Below, in pieces: positions 51,681 through 59,365 of a DNA stretch of 64,000 nt. The translations under genes were made by a program, and so were the position numbers. Under the pieces are notes generated by a model. It was given only the letters and a program-made list of their open reading frames with translations. It did not search any database and was not told the origin of the DNA. Position 1 is the first letter of the stretch. The number at the start of each line of letters is the position of its first letter. The stretch is from the NCBI GenBank assembly GCA_002327445.1, contig DCWA01000020.1, positions 62,001 through 126,000 on the forward strand, given 5' to 3'. Source of the DNA: Desulfobacteraceae bacterium UBA2174 (GTDB lineage: Bacteria; Desulfobacterota; Desulfobacteria; Desulfobacterales; UBA2174).

Positions 51681-53057
51681 TCAATTCAACGCATAATTAC
51701 GCGTGCCCATGGCATAGTAGAGATCCGCCAGGGCCAACTGGTAGTCCCGCATGGCCTTGTTCAGGTTGGCGTCGGCCCGGGTCAGGGCGTCCTGGGCGTT
51801 GATCAGGGTCTGGATAGTACCCACGCGCATTTCGAGGCGTTTCTTTTCCATGCGGTAGGCTTCTTCAGCCGTTTGCAAACCGTAACGGGTAGCTTCCACC
51901 CGCTGCCGAGCCTCTTGCAGGCGCAGATACGCGCTTTGCACCTCCGTCTGGATGGTTGCGGCTGTGTCATCAAAAAGTTGCTCCAATCGTCGGATTTCAT
52001 TTTCCATGCTCTGGCCACGGTAATAATGTTCGCCGCCGCTGAAAAAGTTCCATTCCACGCTCACTCCGGCAGTCCAGTACTGGTTTTGTTGGTCACGATC
52101 GTACGGCTGACTGAGAATGTTAAATCCAGGTTCATCGTAGTCCCTAGTGTAATCGATTGCGTTCATCTGCAGAGTGACCTTGGGCAATTTCTGCCCCGAG
52201 GCAATTTGTTTCTCCTTTTCCGCCATTTTAATGTTGGCCTGAATCAGCTGCAGCTCAATTCGTTGATCCGTGGCGGTTTGCCGGCACTGCGCCAGATCGA
52301 ATTCGCGCTGCAGATCGATATCGGCCAGCGTTCCCGCATAGAAGATCCCTGTCCCTTCATCAAAACCCAACAGCCGGTCGAGGCTGATTTTGTAAATCAC
52401 TTCCGCGTTTCTCGCCTGGCTGAGTTGTTGTAGGGCGTCTTCCAGCTCCACCCGGGCCTGCAAGACATCCACGTAGGGCGCCATCCGCTGCGCCACAAAG
52501 GCCTCCATCGCCTCGTGAACCACACGGAGTCGTTCGACGGTTTGCTCCAGGCTGCGCCGATCCTCCCTGGCTTTGAGCAATTGGAGAAACTCCTCCTGAA
52601 TCTGCCGGATCAACTTTTTTTCCTCGGTTTCCTTTTCCAGGCGGGTCGCCTGCTCCTGGATTTGCGCCTTTCTGTAACTGTTGATCAGCGTCTTGCCGGC
52701 ATACAGGGGCTGCTGCAAGCTTACCCGCCAGGTTTCCTGCATCTGGTTGATGTAGTCCTCGTCCGAGGGCCCGGTGGCATCGATGTTCTCGACGTATGTC
52801 TCGCTGAAGCCGGCGGAAAGCCTGGGCAGAAGCCGCCCCCGCACGCTCTTGGCTTCCATTCGACTTCTCTGAACCGCAAATTCCATGGCCTGAATCCCTC
52901 GGTTGCGCTCCAACCCGAGTTCAACGGCCTCCTGCAAGTTCAGCTGCAGCGATTCCTGTGGTACATTAACAGCTTCAGCGGCGCGTGCCGCGGCTGGCCA
53001 CAAAAGAAAAAGTACGGTTAGGATCGATACGCTTTGCCTCCAGCAGTTCATATCCAT
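51681..53057 (-). CDS. TolC-family outer-membrane channel of a type I secretion system
   Basis: The 458-residue outer-membrane efflux protein has a signal peptide (residues 1-26, with LTVLFLLWPAAARA) and the duplicated TolC repeat (NLQEAVELGLERNRGIQAME and later RQTATDQRIELQLIQANIKM). Long coiled-coil stretches are evident. As the last gene of the secretion operon it forms the outer-membrane exit of the type I system. GAGGGAG lies about nine bases before ATG 53057, and the HlyD stop is four bases upstream. Confidence 0.92.
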   Translation of the reverse strand: MDMNCWRQSVSILTVLFLLWPAAARAAEAVNVPQESLQLNLQEAVELGLERNRGIQAMEFAVQRSRMEAKSVRGRLLPRLSAGFSETYVENIDATGPSDEDYINQMQETWRVSLQQPLYAGKTLINSYRKAQIQEQATRLEKETEEKKLIRQIQEEFLQLLKAREDRRSLEQTVERLRVVHEAMEAFVAQRMAPYVDVLQARVELEDALQQLSQARNAEVIYKISLDRLLGFDEGTGIFYAGTLADIDLQREFDLAQCRQTATDQRIELQLIQANIKMAEKEKQIASGQKLPKVTLQMNAIDYTRDYDEPGFNILSQPYDRDQQNQYWTAGVSVEWNFFSGGEHYYRGQSMENEIRRLEQLFDDTAATIQTEVQSAYLRLQEARQRVEATRYGLQTAEEAYRMEKKRLEMRVGTIQTLINAQDALTRADANLNKAMRDYQLALADLYYAMGTRNYALN

Positions 53058-53061
53058 AAAT

Positions 53062-54411
53062 CTACTCCCTCAGGGCACGGTTCATGCTCTCGGTGATGGG
53101 GGACAGGATGTAATCGAGGACGGTCTTGGCCTCGGTCTGGATGTAAACTTCGGCCGGCATGCCGGGGGTCAGTCGCGTCACGTCCTTGATGGCGTCGTTC
53201 AACGACTCCGGATCCAGTTGCACGTAAACCAGGTAATGCGGGGGGATGTTCTGCTGACGGGACTCGACCCGGTCGGCGGACACGTAGGTCACCTCTCCGT
53301 CCACCTTGGGCGTGTAGCGCATGGGAAAGGCCGAGAGCGAAACGCTCGCCTGCTGCCCGACCTTGACGTCGTCGATCTTGTCCGGTGCCACCATGGCCGA
53401 GACGATCAAGCCGCTATCGCGGGGGACGATTTCCATCAGCGGCTGCCCCCCCTGGATCACGCCGCCCTCGGTGCGCACGTTGAGATTCACCACCACCCCG
53501 GCCTCCGGGGCCTTGATCTCGAGCCGGCGGCAGGCGTCCTCGGCCGGCCGCAGGCGCTCGCGCAGGTCCATAATGGCCTGCCTCGTCTCCGCCAGTCGAG
53601 AAACCGCTTCATCGATGTACTGCGTCTCCAGGTCCGCGATTTTCAGTTCCAGCTCCTCGATACGCTCGGTGGCCAGGGTGACGGCCGATTCGAGTTCATC
53701 CCGGTGCGCTCGATGGGAATTCAGCGCCCGCTCCAGTTCCATGATGTGCGAACGGTCCAGGTAGCGCCCCTCCAGCAGCGGCCTCTTGGCGGCAATTTCC
53801 TCTTCCAGCGAGGCGATGGTGCTTTCGATGGATTCGAGTTGATCCTGCTGCCCCCGGATCTGGGATCGCAATTGAACGATCTGGGCGCGGTAGAGATTCT
53901 GCTGGCTTTCCATGGAAGCCCGCCGGGAGACGAAAACCTCCTCTTCGGTCTTCATGCTCTCGGCCACTTCGGGCACATCGCTGCGTGCCAGCAATTCCTC
54001 GGGCCAGCCGATGCGGTCGTTTTTCTCCTTTTCCGCCACCAGCCTCGCCTCCCTGGCCAGAAGAGCGTCCATCTGGCCACGGTACAAGTCCCGACTGGCC
54101 CGCACCCGCTCTCCATCCAGGCGGATCAGCACCTGGCCCTCTTGGACCACGTCGCCCTCCCGCACCAGGATCTCCTGCACGATCCCCCCGTCCAGGTGCT
54201 GCACCATCTTGCGATAGCTTTCCACGATCACTTCCCCGGGGGCGATGACGGCGCCCTGGATCTGGGCCGTCGCTATCCATGTGCCCAGGCCGCCAAAAAA
54301 TATGGCGACAAATGCGAGCCCCCAAAAAATGATCTTTTTGGATGAGGTGGGCAATGGGGGGCGAGACGCATCGATTTCATCGGAGTCAATGGCGACGATA
54401 TCCTTGGTCAT
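53062..54411 (-). CDS. HlyD-family periplasmic adaptor of type I secretion
   Basis: The 449-residue membrane-fusion protein has a short cytoplasmic N terminus, one membrane helix (about residues 27-48) and a lipoyl-like half motif (GAVIAPGEVIVES, YRKMVQHLDGGIVQEI). A long coiled-coil (about 140-290) is followed by the returning motif (IKAPEAGVVVNLNVRTEGGV). The C-terminal beta-barrel contains LTPGMPAEVYIQTEAKTVLD, typical of PrtE/HlyD. It links the inner-membrane ABC transporter to TolC. It overlaps neither neighbour but is separated by only a few bases on both sides. Confidence 0.93.
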   Translation of the reverse strand: MTKDIVAIDSDEIDASRPPLPTSSKKIIFWGLAFVAIFFGGLGTWIATAQIQGAVIAPGEVIVESYRKMVQHLDGGIVQEILVREGDVVQEGQVLIRLDGERVRASRDLYRGQMDALLAREARLVAEKEKNDRIGWPEELLARSDVPEVAESMKTEEEVFVSRRASMESQQNLYRAQIVQLRSQIRGQQDQLESIESTIASLEEEIAAKRPLLEGRYLDRSHIMELERALNSHRAHRDELESAVTLATERIEELELKIADLETQYIDEAVSRLAETRQAIMDLRERLRPAEDACRRLEIKAPEAGVVVNLNVRTEGGVIQGGQPLMEIVPRDSGLIVSAMVAPDKIDDVKVGQQASVSLSAFPMRYTPKVDGEVTYVSADRVESRQQNIPPHYLVYVQLDPESLNDAIKDVTRLTPGMPAEVYIQTEAKTVLDYILSPITESMNRALRE

Positions 54412-54421
54412 GCAGCTATCC

Positions 54422-56071
54422 TCAATTTGAGATCATTTTCAGGTTCGAAGAAGCCGAATCGGCGGTTTGTTGCTGCAGGACGCGTCCCTGGTGCAGCACC
54501 AGCACCCGATCGGCCACCCGGGCCAAGTCCTGGTTGTGGGTGATGAAAATGGTCGATGCGCCTTTTTCCTTCAGTTGGGCGAGAACATTCTTGAGGGCAT
54601 CCCGGCCGGGTTGATCCAGGTGGGAATCGGGCTCGTCCAGCACCATGATCCAAGGATCGCCGTAAAGGGCCCTGGCCAGGGCGATGCGCTGTTTCTGGCC
54701 TCCGGAAAGCATGACGCCGCCCTGCCCGATGGGGGTGTCGTAGCCGGCCGGCAGTCCCAGGATCATCTGGTGAGCGCCGGCGGCAATCGCGGCATCCACC
54801 TGGGCCCGGGCATCCGCTTTCCCGAGTCGGGCGATATTTTCCGCCACCGTTCCGGAAAAGAGCTCCACCTCCTGGGGGATGTAGCCGATCTTCTTGCCCA
54901 GCAGGTCGGGATCGATTTCCCGCAGATCGCGGTCCCCCAACCGCACGCACCCCGCATCCGGCCGCCAGAGCCCGAGCAGAATTTTGGCCAGGGTGGACTT
55001 GCCCGCCCCGCTGGGGCCCACAATCGCCAGGATTTCGCCTGGCCTGAGATCGAAATCGACGTCTTCGAGCACCGGCTGCCGGTTGATGGAATGGCTGACT
55101 TTTTCCATACGGAAACGGTCCGGGTGGCTTTCAAGCGGCAAGGGCCCTTTTTGCGAAACCGTGCGCATCAACTCGGACAGCCGTCGGTAGGCCAGGCGGG
55201 ATTCAGCCAGGCTCTTCCAGGCATTGCCCAACATGAGGGTTGGCGAGAGGGCCCGGCTCATGATCATGGAGGCGGCCACCATGGTGCCGATGGTGATCTC
55301 GTGCCGGATCACCAGGTATGCTCCGACCGCCATGACCACGGCACTGGTGGCCATCATGATCATCTTGGCACTGCTCTGGAAGAAGCCGGTGCGGGCCGCC
55401 AGCCGGTCTTCAAAATACACGTCTCCGCTGTTGTGCGACTTCCAGCGGCGACTCAATGCCGGCAGCATTCCCATGGCGTTGACGCTTTGGGCGTTGCGCA
55501 TGGCGGAAGACAGAAAACGATCCGTGGCAATGGAGGACTGCACCCAGGCCGCCCGCATGCGGCCGGTGAAGATCTCCTGGCAGAGCACCAACAACAGCAG
55601 GACGACAGCCCCGGCAGCGGCCACCTGGCCCAGCAAAGGGTGAAACAGATAGACGATGGCCAGGTAGATCGGCACCCAGGGAGTATCGAAGAAAGCGAAA
55701 ATTCCCGCTCCGGAGAAAAAATTGCGGATGCTGTTGAGGTCCTTCAACCCCTGGGTATGCATCGGCCCCCCGGCCGCCACCGAGTTGTTCATCATCCGGG
55801 TGAAGACGGGCTGCGCCGCCACCCGGTCGAATTCGACGCCCACCCTCACCAGCAACTTGGAGCGGATCACCTCCAGCAGCCCCATCACCAGGTAGGCGCC
55901 GACCACCCCCGCGGTCAGGAAGAAAAGGGTCTCCCTGCTGCGGCTGATCATCACCTTGTCGAAGAGCAGCCGCATGTAGAGCAGATAGGAAAGCTGCAGC
56001 ACGTTGATGAACAGGCTGAAAAAAAAGCCGCAGCCCAGGTGGGGCAGAAATTTGATCAAGTATTGCCGCAT
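54422..56071 (-). CDS. Type I secretion ABC permease/ATPase, first (PrtD-like)
   Basis: The 549-residue half-transporter has five or six membrane helices (residues 20-290) and a C-terminal ATPase: Walker A VGPSGAGKST (351-360), the canonical signature LSGGQKQR (455-462), Walker B IMVLDEPDS (475-483) and the H-loop in FITHNQD. There is no C39 peptidase domain, so leader-less substrates with C-terminal signals are expected. It lies between a second ABC gene and hlyD. A repeat block upstream separates it from that second gene. Confidence 0.93.
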   Translation of the reverse strand: MRQYLIKFLPHLGCGFFFSLFINVLQLSYLLYMRLLFDKVMISRSRETLFFLTAGVVGAYLVMGLLEVIRSKLLVRVGVEFDRVAAQPVFTRMMNNSVAAGGPMHTQGLKDLNSIRNFFSGAGIFAFFDTPWVPIYLAIVYLFHPLLGQVAAAGAVVLLLLVLCQEIFTGRMRAAWVQSSIATDRFLSSAMRNAQSVNAMGMLPALSRRWKSHNSGDVYFEDRLAARTGFFQSSAKMIMMATSAVVMAVGAYLVIRHEITIGTMVAASMIMSRALSPTLMLGNAWKSLAESRLAYRRLSELMRTVSQKGPLPLESHPDRFRMEKVSHSINRQPVLEDVDFDLRPGEILAIVGPSGAGKSTLAKILLGLWRPDAGCVRLGDRDLREIDPDLLGKKIGYIPQEVELFSGTVAENIARLGKADARAQVDAAIAAGAHQMILGLPAGYDTPIGQGGVMLSGGQKQRIALARALYGDPWIMVLDEPDSHLDQPGRDALKNVLAQLKEKGASTIFITHNQDLARVADRVLVLHQGRVLQQQTADSASSNLKMISN

Positions 56072-56131
56072 CAGGATCTTACCGTATTGTTTTTATGACG
56101 ATGTTTATAGCCACTGCCGAGATCATACCTG

Positions 56132-56300
56132 TCTGTCATCCCGGGGCGTGCCTACCTGTCATCCCGAGGCACTCCCATTCCTGTCATCCCGAGGAACGCC
56201 TATTTCTGTCATCCCGAGGAACGCCTATTTCTGTCATCCCGAGGCACTCCCATTCCTGTCATCCCGAGGAGCGCAAGCGACGAGGGATCTCTCGGGAAGC
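56132..56300. repeat. 25-base tandem TGTCATCCCGAGG repeat between two ABC genes
   Basis: Six copies of TGTCATCCCGAGGAACGCCT-type units start at 56134, 56157, 56182, 56207, 56232 and 56257, with a regular 25-base period after the first, ending in a GCGACGAGGGATCTC tail. Two variants (GCACTCCCATTCC and AACGCCTATTTC) alternate. It resembles a CRISPR at first sight but the variable parts are not unique spacers. Confidence 0.85.
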
Positions 56301-56346
56301 CGGCCTTTTTACACTGAGCGATCCGTGTTCGCCGTGGTTGAACCAT

Positions 56347-57999
56347 TTACCCCTTGTGGGACGCCGGCAGCAGCAGTTTCTGCAGCACCTGCTGCGTTGG
56401 GCCGTAAAGTCCCACCTGGCCGTCCTTGAGCATCAGCAGCTTGTCGGTAAGCCGCAGCAGCTTTTGGCGGTGCGTCACCAGCACCAGGGATATCTTCTCC
56501 TGCCGGGCCATTTGAATTGCCTGCTCCAACGCCTCCAAGCCTTTCTGATCCAGGCTGGCATCCGGCTCGTCCAGGATCAACAATCGGGGGTCGCCGAACA
56601 GCGCCCGGGCCAGGCCGATGCGTTGGCGCAGGCCGCCGGGCAGGTTCTGCCCGCGTTCCTCGAGCACCGTGTCGTAGCCCTCGGGCAGCGCCATGATGAT
56701 CTCGTCGACATGGGCCCGGCGGGCGGCCTGGCGCACCGCTTCCCGTTCCACTGCCTGAAAACGTGAGATGTTGCCGGCGATGGTACCGGCAAACAGCTCC
56801 ACATCCTGGGGCAGGTAGCCGATATAGCGCCCCAGACTGTCCTGCTCCCACTGGTGCATGTCGGCGCCGTCCAGGCGCAGCACCCCGTTGGCCGCCGGCA
56901 CGGATCCGGTGATGAGCCGGGCCAGGGTGGTTTTTCCCGCGCCGCTGGGACCGATGATCCCCAAGGTTTGCCCCGGGTCCAGATCGAAGGAAATCCCCTT
57001 GAGAATCACCTTGCCCCCCAACCCGTACACCAGCGACTCGGCGCGCAGCCGACCCTCGGGCCGCGGCAGCTCCAGCTTGGGCGCCTGGGTCTCGAGGTTG
57101 GCCCAGAACTGCCTCAGCCGATCGAAGGCGTCACGGGCGTTCTGATACTGCTCCCAGCCGTCCACCACTACCTGCATGGGCATGATGACGCGGCCGGCGA
57201 TGATCACGGCGATGATCATCAGACCGGGGTGGATGTCTCCGGCAATGATCAAGTAGGTTCCAACCCCCATCAGCAAAGCCTGCATGATCCAACCGATCGA
57301 CTTGATCACGCCCGAGTGGATCCCGGCCTTTTCGCTGGCCTCGGTCTGGTCGACAATGACCCCGTCCTGCAGTCCGCGCCAACGGGCGGCGAGCTGAGGC
57401 TGCATGCCCATGGCCTGTGCCGCCTGGGCGTTGCGCACGCACTCCTGGGCAAAGCTGTTGGCAGCGCCGAAACGCTGATTGGCGCGGCGCAAAAGGGTGC
57501 GGATGGGGTTGCGCCCCAGGAACTTGGTCCCCACAATGACCAGCATGCCGACCAGGGCCAAAGCCCCCATCGAGGGGCTGATGAAAAAAACGACCACCAG
57601 CTCCAGGGGGGCGATCAAGGCATCGAGAAAGGCCGTGGCCACCGGCGACTGCAAAAAGGCCCGCACCTTGCCCAGGTCCTCCATGGCCACGGAGGACTCG
57701 CCCTTCTTCAACTCGATTCTGTCCTTGAAAAGCCCCAGCAGGATCTGCTCGCCGAGATTCTCGTTCAAGTATACGGAAAACCGGCGCAGCAGTGTGTTGC
57801 GCAACAGGTCGAAGACCAGCATGAACACCAGGGCGCCCAGCGCGGCGGAAGTGACGGTGTAGATGGTGGAAATGCTCTCGGCGGGAATCACCCACATGTA
57901 GAGCATGAGCATGTTGGCGGCCATGGAAAGCGTCAGACCCACCACCAGGATGCTCAAGAGCACGACCACCACTACCGTTTTTTTCAGTTCCTTCTCCAT
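56347..57999 (-). CDS. Type I secretion ABC permease/ATPase, second, divergent signature
   Basis: The 550-residue half-transporter has about five membrane helices (residues 8-265) and a complete ATPase: Walker A GPSGAGKTT (350-358) and Walker B LLILDEPDAS (473-482) with the catalytic glutamate, and H-loop in LVLVTHRQK. The signature motif is NLPGGLRQR (452-460), where serine is replaced by proline and glutamine by leucine, unlike the LSGGQ of the companion. Two different adjacent half-transporters suggest a heterodimer or two exporters sharing one HlyD/TolC. GGGGAAA lies right before the ATG. Confidence 0.92.
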   Translation of the reverse strand: MEKELKKTVVVVVLLSILVVGLTLSMAANMLMLYMWVIPAESISTIYTVTSAALGALVFMLVFDLLRNTLLRRFSVYLNENLGEQILLGLFKDRIELKKGESSVAMEDLGKVRAFLQSPVATAFLDALIAPLELVVVFFISPSMGALALVGMLVIVGTKFLGRNPIRTLLRRANQRFGAANSFAQECVRNAQAAQAMGMQPQLAARWRGLQDGVIVDQTEASEKAGIHSGVIKSIGWIMQALLMGVGTYLIIAGDIHPGLMIIAVIIAGRVIMPMQVVVDGWEQYQNARDAFDRLRQFWANLETQAPKLELPRPEGRLRAESLVYGLGGKVILKGISFDLDPGQTLGIIGPSGAGKTTLARLITGSVPAANGVLRLDGADMHQWEQDSLGRYIGYLPQDVELFAGTIAGNISRFQAVEREAVRQAARRAHVDEIIMALPEGYDTVLEERGQNLPGGLRQRIGLARALFGDPRLLILDEPDASLDQKGLEALEQAIQMARQEKISLVLVTHRQKLLRLTDKLLMLKDGQVGLYGPTQQVLQKLLLPASHKG

Positions 58000-58009
58000 T
58001 TTCCCCTAC

Positions 58010-58091
58010 GGTGATTTTTGTGATTTAATCGCATCAATTTTCCCTCTGTGCCCTCTGTGGTAAAAAATACCAAGTGCCCTGTGGTTTCCCG
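58010..58091. repeat. CCCTCTGTGCCCTCTGTGG words
   Basis: CCCTCTGTGCCCTCTGTGG words at about 58040-58072, before the DUF gene's stop, belong to the 29293-29388 family. A similar group lies at about 58565-58605. Confidence 0.55.
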
Positions 58092-58487
58092 CTAATCGAC
58101 CGGCCGGATCAGCACTGGCAGGCGCGCCGCCGTCTTCCATTTTTCTTCCTGGTTGAACTCCACCAACAACGTGTAAATACCGAACTCGGTCAATTGCAAG
58201 GCGTTGATCCGAAACTGCAACCGCTGCCGGGTTCGGTCGATAACCACCGGCCGGCTCTGAAGCACCACCTTCTGCTTTTTCGCCGGTGACTCTAGCACCA
58301 CTCGAAAGGCCACCGTCTCAGGTTCCTTGTCCGTTTTTTCCCAAAGCGTACCGAGCAGGACCGGCCCGATCCGGGCCGGCAGCTTGGCGGCGGCCCCCTC
58401 CTCGATACAGCGGATATAGCTCACCGTGTTGCTTTCCTGGTCGGTGATGATGTCCCGGCATAGAACGGACCAGATGTTGCGGATCAT
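58092..58487 (-). CDS. Uncharacterised protein in T1SS operon (DUF6941-like)
   Basis: The 131-residue protein begins MIRNIWSVLCRDIITDQESN with VSYIRCIEEG, then a series of short beta-strand-like segments (AFRVVLESPAKKQKVVLQS, LQFRINALQLTEFGIYTLLV). The layout resembles DUF6941-type proteins, but I cannot confirm this. There is no signal peptide. It lies between the RHH regulator and the second ABC gene on the same strand, so it may be a cytoplasmic accessory or substrate chaperone. Confidence 0.6.
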   Translation of the reverse strand: MIRNIWSVLCRDIITDQESNTVSYIRCIEEGAAAKLPARIGPVLLGTLWEKTDKEPETVAFRVVLESPAKKQKVVLQSRPVVIDRTRQRLQFRINALQLTEFGIYTLLVEFNQEEKWKTAARLPVLIRPVD

Positions 58488-58615
58488 GTGCGGCCCCCGG
58501 GGGCTGATTCAATGTAAGAAAAAATCCAAATCGGAATGATGTGTTCCACCACAGGGAGTTTTTCTTCATTTTTTCCCCTGTGTCCTCTGTGAACTCTGTG
58601 GTTTAAAACACCCCC

Positions 58616-58927
58616 TCACTGCAACACAATGGACCCCGAACCGGTGCTGCGCCAGGAGAAGCCGCCGCTTTCCGGGTCCCCCAAAGTCAGGCTCATGACT
58701 CTGTCCTGCACCTGGCGCACCGTATCGCGAAGCTGACCCGCATAAAACGCCGAGGCCTCTTGCCAGGCCATTTCCTCGCTGTGGCGCGTGGTCAGGAGGT
58801 ACAGGACGTAACTATTCAAAGACACCCCCTGGATTCTGGCCTCGCGCACCAGGTCCGCGTGCAGGCTCTTTGGCAGGCGCAAGCGGAACTGGCCGCTGCT
58901 CTCAGGCGATTCGTGGTTGACAGTCAT
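58616..58927 (-). CDS. Ribbon-helix-helix regulator (HicB-like C-terminal fold)
   Basis: The 103-residue protein has an RHH/Arc-like domain at about residues 11-45: GQFRLRLPKSLHADLVREAR followed by GVSLNSYVLYLL, a strand and two helices. The remainder is polar. It resembles HicB-type antitoxins lacking a linked HicA toxin. AAGGAAAAAG lies just before the ATG, and a promoter within a palindrome lies about 70 bases upstream, so it is probably an autorepressor of the secretion operon it heads. Confidence 0.78.
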   Translation of the reverse strand: MTVNHESPESSGQFRLRLPKSLHADLVREARIQGVSLNSYVLYLLTTRHSEEMAWQEASAFYAGQLRDTVRQVQDRVMSLTLGDPESGGFSWRSTGSGSIVLQ

Positions 58928-58988
58928 GTCTTTTTCCTTGATCCATCAAGATCCCGCCAATGATTTAGAGTTATTTCTAACAATGATG

Positions 58989-59022
58989 AATGGTACCATA
59001 TTCGGTACCATTGTCAAGTCAA
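58989..59022 (-). promoter_or_regulatory. Promoter of the T1SS operon with an overlapping palindromic operator
   Basis: On the minus strand TTGACT (59022-59017) and TATGGT (59000-58995) are 16 bases apart. The palindrome AATGGTACC (58989-58997) / GGTACCATT (59004-59012) covers the -10 box and the spacer. A repressor bound there would block the polymerase, and the first gene of the operon encodes an RHH protein. Confidence 0.6.
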
Positions 59023-59226
59023 AAATTATCTCCCGCTTTCCCTCCCTCAAACGACTGGACCCAATGATTGAAACAGCCGTAAATAAGCCACATTTGGCGA
59101 AAGAAACCTCACCTGGAAACCTGAAATCTTTGTCAACCTATCGCGGAAGTCCACCAAGCAAACCTGCTGTGCGCTGAAACAAATCAGGGAGAAACCGGAT
59201 TTTCATCTCTGGCTATTATTAACAGA
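59023..59226. other. AT-richer spacer between the divergent promoters
   Basis: This part of the divergent region holds no gene or clear repeat. It is more AT-rich than the surrounding genes and could carry further regulatory sites for the 59366 gene. Confidence 0.5.
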
Positions 59227-59255
59227 TTGACTTGAAAATATTCTTTTATTATAAG
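59227..59255 (+). promoter_or_regulatory. Strong sigma-70-type promoter of the surface-protein gene
   Basis: TTGACT (59227-59232) and TATAAG (59250-59255) each match the consensus in five of six positions and are 17 bases apart. A start near 59262 gives a leader of about 100 bases. Confidence 0.6.
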
Positions 59256-59365
59256 TTGGTGCCCAGTGAATCTAAAGTATAATCCGCCGGCAAAATTTGT
59301 TGAAATCCGATTTGTATCCGTAAACCTTACCGTTCGCCTAAACGCCAAATTCAGGGAGGATGAGC

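Noticed and set aside
51396..51696. Short frames before the TolC gene end
   Set aside because: No start signal, no domain and overlap in several frames; probably the untranslated operon tail.
56132..56300. CRISPR array
   Set aside because: Units are 25 bases in tandem with only two alternating variants, no unique spacers and no cas genes.
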